Shown: positions 57,688-64,000 of the stretch, piece after piece
Layout of the letters: every line of letters starts with the position of its first letter
How positions within the stretch are numbered: the first letter of the stretch is position 1
Assembly: GCF_030551255.1 (NCBI RefSeq)
Contig: NZ_CP130630.1
Location: 7,173,501-7,237,500 of the forward strand
Length of the DNA stretch: 64,000 nt
Reading direction: 5' to 3'
From: Streptomyces sp. NL15-2K
GTDB lineage: Bacteria > Actinomycetota > Actinomycetes > Streptomycetales > Streptomycetaceae
Translations under genes and position numbers: made by a program
The notes under the pieces: generated by a model
Seen by the model: the letters and a program-made list of their open reading frames with translations, nothing else
The model's database searches: none
Told to the model about the DNA's origin: nothing

Positions 57688-58971
57688 ATGGCCATGGACG
57701 CCATCTCCGTCATCCGCACCAAGCGGGACCGCGGTGAGCTCAGCGACGAGCAGATCGACTGGGTCATCGACGCGTACACCCGCGGGGAGGTCGCCGACGA
57801 GCAGATGTCCGCGCTCGCCATGGCGATCCTGCTCAACGGCATGAACCGCCGGGAGATCGCCCGCTGGACGGCCGCGATGATCGCCTCCGGCGAGCGCATG
57901 GACTTCTCGACGCTGTCCCGCCCGACCGCGGACAAGCACTCGACGGGCGGCGTCGGCGACAAGATCACCCTCCCGCTGGCCCCGCTGGTGGCGGCGTGCG
58001 GCGCGGCGGTCCCACAGCTGTCGGGCCGGGGCCTGGGCCACACCGGCGGCACGCTGGACAAGCTGGAGTCGATCCCCGGCTGGCGGGCACTGCTCTCGAA
58101 CGAGGAGATGCTCTCGGTCCTGGACGGCGCCGGCGCGGTGATCTGCGCGGCGGGCGACGGCCTGGCACCGGCGGACAAGAAGCTCTACGCACTGCGCGAC
58201 GTGACCGGCACGGTCGAGGCGATCCCCCTGATCGCCTCCTCGATCATGTCCAAGAAGATCGCGGAGGGCACGGGCTCGCTGGTCCTGGACGTGAAGGTGG
58301 GCACGGGCGCCTTCATGAAGACGCTGGAGGACGCCCGCGAACTGGCGTCGACGATGGTCGGCCTGGGCACGGACCACGCGGTGAGGACGGTGGCCCTCCT
58401 GACGGACATGTCGACGCCGCTCGGCCTGACGGCGGGCAACGCGCTGGAGGTCAGGGAATCGGTCGAGGTCCTCGCCGGCGGCGGCCCTTCCGATGTGGTG
58501 GAGCTGACCCTGGCCCTGGCGCGCGAGATGCTCGACGCGGCCGGCGTGAAGGACGCCGACCCGGCGAAGGCCCTGGCCGACGGCTCGGCGATGGACGTCT
58601 GGCGCCGAATGATCGCGGCCCAGGGCGGCGACCCGGACGCGGAGTTGCCGGTGGCGCGTGAGCAGCACGTGATCAAGGCCCCGTCCTCGGGCGTCCTGAC
58701 CCGCCTCGACGCCTACGACATCGGCATCGCCGCCTGGCGCCTGGGCGCCGGACGCGCCCGCAAGGAGGACCCGGTGCAGGCGGGCGCGGGCGTGGAGATG
58801 CACGCCAAGCCGGGCGACACGGTGACGGAGGGCCAGCCTTTGCTGACACTCCACACGGACACGCCGGAGCGGTTCGCGTACGCGCTGGAGGCGGTGGAGG
58901 GCTCGTACGACATCGCGGCGCTGGGGACGGACTTCACGGCTTCGCCGGTGGTGCTGGAGCGTATTGCCTGA
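57688..58971 (+). CDS. deoA: Thymidine phosphorylase
   Basis: 427 residues. Phosphorolyses thymidine or deoxyuridine to base and deoxyribose-1-phosphate. Signature region: PTADKHSTGGVGDKITLPLA (phosphate- and sugar-binding), SGRGLGHTGGTLDKLESIPG, ASSIMSKKIAEGTGSLVLDV (pyrimidine site), KVGTGAFMKT, and the C-terminal PYNP domain (HAKPGDTVTEGQPLLTLHTD). GGAAGGAAGG precedes the ATG. It lies 87 bp after cdd and completes the uptake-deamination-phosphorolysis series. Confidence 0.96.
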   Translation: MAMDAISVIRTKRDRGELSDEQIDWVIDAYTRGEVADEQMSALAMAILLNGMNRREIARWTAAMIASGERMDFSTLSRPTADKHSTGGVGDKITLPLAPLVAACGAAVPQLSGRGLGHTGGTLDKLESIPGWRALLSNEEMLSVLDGAGAVICAAGDGLAPADKKLYALRDVTGTVEAIPLIASSIMSKKIAEGTGSLVLDVKVGTGAFMKTLEDARELASTMVGLGTDHAVRTVALLTDMSTPLGLTAGNALEVRESVEVLAGGGPSDVVELTLALAREMLDAAGVKDADPAKALADGSAMDVWRRMIAAQGGDPDAELPVAREQHVIKAPSSGVLTRLDAYDIGIAAWRLGAGRARKEDPVQAGAGVEMHAKPGDTVTEGQPLLTLHTDTPERFAYALEAVEGSYDIAALGTDFTASPVVLERIA

Positions 58972-59035
58972 CGCGCGGTGTCCACCGACGTGCCGTGTCC
59001 ACTGACGTGCGGTATTGCCTGACGTACGGGAGAGA

Positions 59036-59063
59036 GGCCGGGCCTTCCTCGCAGGTCCCGGCC
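59036..59063. terminator. Hairpin between convergent deoA and AEC transporter genes
   Basis: Stem GGCCGGG / CCCGGCC with a 14-base loop followed by CTTTCC on the plus strand. It is short, but well placed to end both transcripts. Confidence 0.5.
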
Positions 59064-59095
59064 CTTTCCGTAGGCCGGCGGCCCGTGGGTCCGCG

Positions 59096-60022
59096 TCAGC
59101 CGAGCAGCGCCGCCACCGCCACCAGCACCGGCACGGACAGCACCGTCGACAGCAGTATCGAGTCCCGCGCCAACCCCTCGCCGACGCGATAGCGGCTCGC
59201 GTACGTGAAGAGGTTCTGGGCGGCGGGGAGAGCCGAGGTCACCACCACGTCGAGCAAGGGCGCCCCGTGCAGCCCGAACACCCCCGCCGCCAGCGCCCAG
59301 GCCACCACCGGCTGGACCACCGACTTCAGCGCGACCGACAGCAGGACCGGGTGGCGGTCGGCGCCCCGGCCGGGCATCGCGCTGCCGCACAAGGAGATGC
59401 CGAAGGCGAGCAGGACCGCCGGGACGGACATGTTGCCGATCAGGGTCAGGGGGTCCATGACGGGGGACGGGACGCGGATGCCGGCCGCCGAGACCGCGAC
59501 CCCGGCCAGTGAGCCCGCCGCTATCGGGTTGCGCAGGGGCGTCAGCAGGCGCTGCCACACAGGGCCCTTGTCGCTCTCGCCCTTGCCCGCCAGGTCCAGG
59601 ATCGTCAGGGCGACGGGCGTGAGGACGAGGAGCTGGAACAGCAGCACCGGCGCCACCAGCGAGGCGTCGCCCAGGACGTACACGGCGATCGGGATGCCGA
59701 GATTGCCGGAGTTGACGTAGCTGGAGCACAGCGCGCCGATCGTCGTCCGGCCCAGGCCCCAGCCGCGTACGACACCCACCGCGACGAAGATCCCCGCCGC
59801 CGCTGCCGTGCTCAGCGCGGTCACCAGCAGACGGCTTGAGAAGATCAGCGACAGGTCGGTCCGCGCCAGCGTCGTGAACAGCAGGGCAGGTGAGGCCACG
59901 TGAAAGGCGAGCCTGGTCAGCACCTCGCGGCCGTGGTCGCCGAGGTGGCCGCCCCGGCCGATCGCATAGCCGACGCCGATGACGACGGCGATCACCGCGA
60001 AGCCCGTCAACACCCCCTGCAC
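59096..60022 (-). CDS. AEC-family (auxin efflux carrier-like) transporter
   Basis: 308 residues with ten predicted membrane helices in two five-helix halves. Typical signs: VLTGFAVIAVVIGVGYAIGR at the N-terminus, SYVNSGNLGIPIAVYVLGD (the conserved Asn-Ser-Gly-Asn crossover), SVPAVLLAFGISLCG and LPAAQNLFTYASRYRVG in the second half. It probably exports organic acids; the substrate is unknown. The GTG at 60020-60022 has GGGGAG five bases before it; the open frame beyond it is not used. It is divergent from the STAS gene. Confidence 0.9.
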   Translation of the reverse strand: MQGVLTGFAVIAVVIGVGYAIGRGGHLGDHGREVLTRLAFHVASPALLFTTLARTDLSLIFSSRLLVTALSTAAAAGIFVAVGVVRGWGLGRTTIGALCSSYVNSGNLGIPIAVYVLGDASLVAPVLLFQLLVLTPVALTILDLAGKGESDKGPVWQRLLTPLRNPIAAGSLAGVAVSAAGIRVPSPVMDPLTLIGNMSVPAVLLAFGISLCGSAMPGRGADRHPVLLSVALKSVVQPVVAWALAAGVFGLHGAPLLDVVVTSALPAAQNLFTYASRYRVGEGLARDSILLSTVLSVPVLVAVAALLG

Positions 60023-60161
60023 GGAATCTCCCCGCAGGTGAGGAGTCCGTCGGCCGGGCAGGGAGACGCTGATCTGTGGGGCATACACCCAACCCTCCGG
60101 GGAAGGCGGGGCGCAGGTCAATGTGATCTTGATCGGCTCAGCGGAGTTCCGAGGAGTTCCG

Positions 60162-60557
60162 ATGAGTTACGCCCACCCGCCAGGTCTACAGATCGTGGAC
60201 GCCATGACACCCGCTGTACTCATGCTGACCGGCCCCGTCACCAGGGACGAGGTGACCGGGCTGTGCGACGACGTACGGGCGCTGCTGGAAGCCACGGGGG
60301 CTCGTGGGCCGAGCGTCGTGGTGTGCGATGTCGGAGGGCTCGGGCCGCCGGGGCTCGGCGCCGTCGACCTGCTGGCCCGGATGGAGCTCACGGCCCGGCG
60401 GGCCGGGGGCAGGATCCGGCTGCGCGACCCCGACCCCGCCCTACGCGCCCTCCTCGACCTGGTCGGCCTCCGCTTCGAGGTGGAGAGGCAGCCCGAACAG
60501 CGGGAACCAGCGCTGGGTGTCGAGGAAGCAGTGGAACCCGGTGATCCGGCCCTCTGA
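60162..60557 (+). CDS. STAS-domain protein (anti-sigma antagonist-like)
   Basis: 131 residues with one STAS fold: PAVLMLTGPVTRDEVTGLCD, PSVVVCDVGGLGPPGLGAVD and LLARMELTARRAGGRIRLRD. In real anti-anti-sigma factors a Ser or Thr follows the Asp in a D-(x)-S motif for phosphorylation; here the loop reads CDVGGLGPPGLGAVD with no Ser. It is therefore more like the MlaB or regulatory STAS proteins of Streptomyces. GAGGAG lies six bases before the ATG. The last 117 bp overlap tail to tail with the ECF sigma gene on the other strand. Confidence 0.85.
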   Translation: MSYAHPPGLQIVDAMTPAVLMLTGPVTRDEVTGLCDDVRALLEATGARGPSVVVCDVGGLGPPGLGAVDLLARMELTARRAGGRIRLRDPDPALRALLDLVGLRFEVERQPEQREPALGVEEAVEPGDPAL

Positions 60558-61457
60558 TATCTCCAGCACCTGCACCGCCCACGGGGTGAAGCCGCCCTTC
60601 TCCGGGTCCGGCTTGTACTGGGCGAACCCGGGCAGGCCGTTGACCTGGACGGGTAGCAGACGCGAGCCCGCGCAGGGGGCGCCGAGCGTCGTCATGAAGC
60701 CCGTGATGTCCTGGTGGCCGGTCAGCCACAGGTCGAACGGCGGCATCGTCATGACGGCGTCCTCGGCCAGCAGAGCCGTCAGCGCCGTCATGTCATAGCC
60801 CTCGAACGCCGCCACATAGCGCTCCAGGAGCTTCTGCTGCTCCTCGTCCAGCGGGTCGGAGACGACCGCGCCGGCGCCCTGCCCGTCCCGCTCGGCGAGC
60901 GTCGCCCGGGCCCGCTGCAACGCGCTGTTGACCGAGGCGACCGAGGTGCCGAGCAGCTCGGCGACCTCGCTCGCCTTCCAGGCCAGCACCTCGCGCAGGA
61001 TCAGCACGGCGCGCTGCTTGGGCGGGAGCTGCTGCAGGGCGGCCATGAAGGCCAGCCGCACGGACTCCTTGGCGATGGCCGCCTCTGCCGGGTCGTCTGT
61101 CGTGGGAAGCACGCGTGCGTCGGGCATGGGTTCCAGCCAGGTGTTGTCCGGGCGGGGGGAGAGGGCGGCCTGGGCGAGAGGGGTGGACTCGGTGAGGTCC
61201 ATGGGCCGGGCGCGTTTGTTGCCGGCCGTCAGCATGTCCAGGCAGACGTTCGTCGCGATGCGGTAGAGCCATGAGCGGAGGCTGGAGCGGCCCTCGAACT
61301 TGTCGTAGCTGCGCCAGGCTCGGACCAGCGTGTCCTGGACCGCGTCCTCGGCCTCGAAGGAGGAGCCGAGCATGCGGTAGCAGTAGCCGGTCAGTTCTGT
61401 TCGGTGTTTCTCGAGTCTGACGTCGAGGTCTGCCGTCGTCGCCGTGCCGTTCGTCAT
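60441..61457 (-). CDS. ECF sigma factor with C-terminal SnoaL-like domain
   Basis: 338 residues. Sigma region 2 (ELTGYCYRMLGSSFEAEDAV, LVRAWRSYDKFEGRSSLRSW, RIATNVCLDML) and region 4 (LPPKQRAVLILREVLAWKAS, VAELLGTSVASVNSALQRAR) are followed by a SnoaL/NTF2-like domain (about 215-335: YVAAFEGYDMTALTALLAED, PPFDLWLTGHQDI). In ECFs of this type the fused domain replaces a separate anti-sigma factor. The ATG at 61455-61457 starts the conserved part. The 3' end overlaps the STAS gene by 117 bp on the opposite strand, so both transcripts share an antisense stretch. Confidence 0.93.
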   Translation of the reverse strand: MTNGTATTADLDVRLEKHRTELTGYCYRMLGSSFEAEDAVQDTLVRAWRSYDKFEGRSSLRSWLYRIATNVCLDMLTAGNKRARPMDLTESTPLAQAALSPRPDNTWLEPMPDARVLPTTDDPAEAAIAKESVRLAFMAALQQLPPKQRAVLILREVLAWKASEVAELLGTSVASVNSALQRARATLAERDGQGAGAVVSDPLDEEQQKLLERYVAAFEGYDMTALTALLAEDAVMTMPPFDLWLTGHQDITGFMTTLGAPCAGSRLLPVQVNGLPGFAQYKPDPEKGGFTPWAVQVLEISEGRITGFHCFLDTQRWFPLFGLPLHLEAEADQVEEGA

Positions 61458-61591
61458 CGTCCACCCACCCCTGTGGCCGTACCTGTCCGCGCGCGTGTTC
61501 ACGCTCGGCACTTTGGAAGCTACCGCAGGGCACTGACAATGGCGCCCGGAGCGGGGGAATACGCAGGTCAGACACCCCATGTCGTTGGGGG

Positions 61592-62818
61592 TCAAGTGGC
61601 AGGGGTGTGGGCGTGGTGTGACCAGGCGGTCGCTTCGTCGTAGAGGGTTCGGGTCTTGAGGCATCCGTGGAGGATGCCGACGAGGCGGTTGCCGAGCTGC
61701 CGCAGGGCGGGGTTGTAGCCGGCTTCGCGGGCGCGTTGTTTATCGTAGTAGCGACGGGCGCCGGGTGATGCCCGCAGGGCGGAGAACGCCTGGGTCTGCA
61801 GCGCGTCGGCGAGGCGGTTGTTGCGGACGTAGCGGGCCTGGACGGTGTGGCTCTTGCCGGAGGCCCGGGTGATCGGGCTGGTGCCGGCGTAGTTCTTGCG
61901 GGCCTTCGCGGACGCGTAGCGGGTGGGGTCGTCTCCGAACTCGGCGAGCACCCGGGCGCCGGTGATCTCCGCGATGCCGGGCATCGAGAGGTAGATCTCA
62001 GCGTCCGGGTGCTTCAGAAAATGGGCCTTCACCTGCTTTTCCAGGTCGGTTATCTGCTCGTTGAGGGCGATCAGCAGCTTCGCGTGGGCGGTGGCGGTGG
62101 CCGCGTAGGCGGCGGTGACCGGCTCGGGCAGGCCCAGCTGCCGTTCGCGCAGCGCGGTGACGATCGTGGCTGCCTTCGCGTCACGGTTGTGCCGGCGGGC
62201 ACGGGCCAGGACGGCGGTGATCTGGGCGCGGGTCAGCTTCGCCCCGGCCTGCGGGGTGGGCGCCTTGATCAGCAGTTCCAGCGCGTCCGTGCTGGTCAGC
62301 GTGAGACCCGCGTAGGCGTTCAGGGCGGCGGGGAAGTACTCGCGCAGCGTACTGCGCAGCCGCTGGAAGGTGCGGGTGCGTTCCCAGATCAGTGTCTGGT
62401 GGGCACGGGCGACAACCTTGACGGCCTGAGCTTGCTCGCTGTCTCCCGCCACCGGCCGCAGCTGGGCCCGGTCGATACGGACCATGTCGGCCAGCGCGTG
62501 CGCGTCGCCCTTGTCACTCTTGGCACCGGAGGAGGCGTACCGCTCCTTGAACCGGGCAGCCTGCCGGGGGTTGATGGCGTAGACCTGGTAGCCGCAGGCG
62601 ATCAGGGCTTGCACCCACGAGCCGCGGTCGGTCTCGATCCCGACCACCACCCCGGCCGAATCCAGGTCCTCGCCGCCGTGCCTCGCGATGAGCTCGTGCA
62701 GCTTCGTGATCCCCTCCACACCCTCGGGCAGCCTCGCCGCAGCGAGTTTCCGGCCCGCCTCGTCCTGGACCTCGACGTCGTGGTGGTCTTCGGCCCAGTC
62801 ATCGCCGATCAGCAGCAA
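61592..62818 (-). CDS. IS110-family transposase
   Basis: 408 residues. The N-terminal DEDD nuclease domain has Asp in LLLIGDDWAEDHHDVEV, Glu in VVVGIETDRG and Asp-Asp in KSDKGDAHALADM. The C-terminal transposase_20 domain has the helix-hairpin-helix YLSMPGIAEITGARVLAEFG and the conserved Ser region SPITRASGKSHTV. The full length and intact motifs suggest an active element. The TTG at 62816-62818, with GGGAGGGCGAG before it, is the best start. IS110 elements lack clear inverted ends and target duplications, so the borders are not visible; they should lie near 61560 and 63050. Confidence 0.92.
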   Translation of the reverse strand: MLLIGDDWAEDHHDVEVQDEAGRKLAAARLPEGVEGITKLHELIARHGGEDLDSAGVVVGIETDRGSWVQALIACGYQVYAINPRQAARFKERYASSGAKSDKGDAHALADMVRIDRAQLRPVAGDSEQAQAVKVVARAHQTLIWERTRTFQRLRSTLREYFPAALNAYAGLTLTSTDALELLIKAPTPQAGAKLTRAQITAVLARARRHNRDAKAATIVTALRERQLGLPEPVTAAYAATATAHAKLLIALNEQITDLEKQVKAHFLKHPDAEIYLSMPGIAEITGARVLAEFGDDPTRYASAKARKNYAGTSPITRASGKSHTVQARYVRNNRLADALQTQAFSALRASPGARRYYDKQRAREAGYNPALRQLGNRLVGILHGCLKTRTLYDEATAWSHHAHTPAT

Positions 62819-63171
62819 CTCGCCCTCCCGGTCTGGTACTTCGCTCGTGCAGCCTGCGGAAGGCGCGGCACGCGGCCTAATGGATCCAGTGCTCACGCCC
62901 CACTGCCCGGCGGGCACGCCACCCCATCAACGGTCTGGCCTCCCGGCCGACCAGCAGGGGCACGGTCTGACCTCAGAAGTCGGATACTTCCGGCGGCGTG
63001 AGTGCTCACCTGCTGGCGGCTACGGCACCGAGTCTCTACGACCCGACAGCTCCCATTAGGCGGCTCCGCTCTCGCGGTGGTGCACCTTTCGAGGTGCCGA
63101 GTCGGGTGGTGGGTGGGCATAGGCCCGGGGGTCCAGGGGGCGGAGCCCCCTGGTGGGGGCGACACCCTTCC
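62819..63171. other. Right flank of the IS110 element and terminator of the MFS gene
   Basis: 353 bp without a gene. Most of it to about 63050 is probably the non-coding part of the IS. A hairpin CCAGGGGGC / GCCCCCTGG with a three-base loop (63133-63153) lies just beyond the stop of the MFS gene and is probably its terminator. Confidence 0.55.
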
Positions 63172-64000
63172 TCAGCGCACCGCCACCGGCACCGGCCCCC
63201 GCCGCGCAGCGACCCGCGCCGCACGCGTCCCGAGCACCGTGATCGTCACCACGCCCACCACCGCCAGCAGACCGACCCCCACCGTCCCGGCCCAGCCGCC
63301 CGCATGAAACGCCACCGCCCCCACCATGCTCCCCGCGCTGGAGCCGACGTAGTACGCCGACTGATACAGCGCCGACGCCTGCGCCCGCCCCCGTGTCGCC
63401 GTCTTGCTGACCGCCGACGACGCGACCGCGTGCCCCGCGAAGAAACCCCCGGTGATCAGCACCAGCCCCAGCAGCACCAGCGGCAGCGACCCGGCCAGCG
63501 ACAGCAGCAGCCCCGAGGCCGTCGTGCCGCCCGCCGCGTACAGCGCACCCCGCCGACCCAGCCGGCCCACCAGCCGCCCCGCCGTCGACGCCGACACGGT
63601 ACCGACCAGGTAGATCAGGAAGATCGAGCCGACGATGCCCTGAGGCAGCCCGAAGGGAGCCTCCGACAGCCGGTACCCGATGACCGTGTACACGCCGCCG
63701 AACACCGTCATGAACAGCGCCCCGATCGCGTACAACCGGCGCAACAGCGGGTCGGACAGGTGGTCACGGACCGTACGCGCCAGAACCCGCGGCCGCAGCG
63801 ACCCCGCCACGAAGTGCTTCGGCGCCGGCAACAACGCCCGGAACGCCACCGCACACGCCACCGCGATCGCGCCGATCACGCCGACGGCCACCCGCCAGCC
63901 CCACTCCTGCGCGACCCACCCGGTGATGACCCGGCCACTCATCCCACCGACACTGTTGCCCGCGACGAACAGTCCGATCGCGGTGACCAGCGCCTTCGGC
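63172..64000 (-). CDS. Major facilitator superfamily transporter, C-terminal part
   Basis: 276 residues are inside the window; the N-terminal third lies beyond the right edge. Seven or eight membrane helices (VAVGVIGAIAVACAVAFRAL, RLYAIGALFMTVFGGVYTVI, LPLVLLGLVLITGGFFAGHA and others) and a central basic loop (SLRPRVLARTVRDHLSDPLL) place it in the drug-efflux type of MFS. The motif GNSVGGMSGRVITGWVAQEW is the helix 5 antiporter-like signature region, and VGRLGRRGALYAAGG is the second copy of the A motif. Substrate unknown. Confidence 0.88.
   Translation of the reverse strand, partial: PKALVTAIGLFVAGNSVGGMSGRVITGWVAQEWGWRVAVGVIGAIAVACAVAFRALLPAPKHFVAGSLRPRVLARTVRDHLSDPLLRRLYAIGALFMTVFGGVYTVIGYRLSEAPFGLPQGIVGSIFLIYLVGTVSASTAGRLVGRLGRRGALYAAGGTTASGLLLSLAGSLPLVLLGLVLITGGFFAGHAVASSAVSKTATRGRAQASALYQSAYYVGSSAGSMVGAVAFHAGGWAGTVGVGLLAVVGVVTITVLGTRAARVAARRGPVPVAVR

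Overview
The window is high-GC actinobacterial chromosome and looks like the conserved core of a Streptomyces genome. Evidence: strong GC bias at third codon positions, GTG and TTG starts, rare TTA codons confined to a few accessory genes, succinate dehydrogenase genes of the actinobacterial sdhCDAB type, paired sigma factors, many secreted FG-GAP proteins and an SnoaL-fused sigma factor. No rRNA, tRNA or CRISPR array is visible.

Layout. 1-1410: sdhC, sdhD and the start of sdhA, on the minus strand. 1684-6703: an OHCU-decarboxylase-like protein, a membrane-anchored GH20 hexosaminidase, small unknown genes and a first MITE. 6706-10055: a large exported PGRP-type amidase with FG-GAP repeats, flanked by two paralogous small genes. 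10198-14256: two paralogous modules, each an ECF sigma factor translationally coupled to a single-pass membrane protein with a two-cysteine outer domain. 14483-17843: L,D-transpeptidase lipoprotein, acyl-CoA mutase large subunit and a Uma2-type protein.

17889-23653: a LysE-family exporter gene is split in two by about 5.1 kb of integrative-plasmid (AICE-like) remnant. The remnant holds an Xre/TPR regulator, a DUF397-like gene, other small genes, a 150-bp imperfect palindrome and the first part of a RepSA-like initiator. That initiator is now fused in frame to the 3' end of the exporter gene. 23654-26750: an FAD monooxygenase and its divergent TetR regulator with two palindromic operators, then a TylF-like methyltransferase.

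27287-34233: a cluster of exported proteins: a small secreted protein, a trypsin-like protein that has lost two catalytic residues and carries FG-GAP-type repeats, a 1121-residue ALF-repeat/coiled-coil Tat-exported protein, and a four-helix membrane protein behind a 17-bp hairpin. The two largest genes each carry a TTA codon in the signal-peptide region, so they probably depend on the bldA tRNA. This is the best candidate here for an undescribed surface or toxin-like system.

34273-46671: a divergent cell-wall glycopolymer locus: acyltransferase, several polysialyltransferase-like enzymes, GT2 and GT4 glycosyltransferases, a fused CMP-nonulosonate synthetase/HAD phosphatase and a NeuB-type synthase. 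It fits the Kdn-type teichulosonic acid pathway known in Streptomyces. 46965-48358: an M20 amidohydrolase and a second MITE.

48545-58971: a nucleoside uptake and salvage locus: two paralogous BMP lipoproteins, a double-domain ATPase, two permeases, cytidine deaminase and thymidine phosphorylase. A 12-bp motif recurs upstream of both lipoproteins and the ATPase, which suggests one shared regulator. 59096-64000: an AEC transporter, a STAS protein overlapping an ECF sigma factor tail to tail, an IS110-family transposase and the C-terminal part of an MFS transporter.
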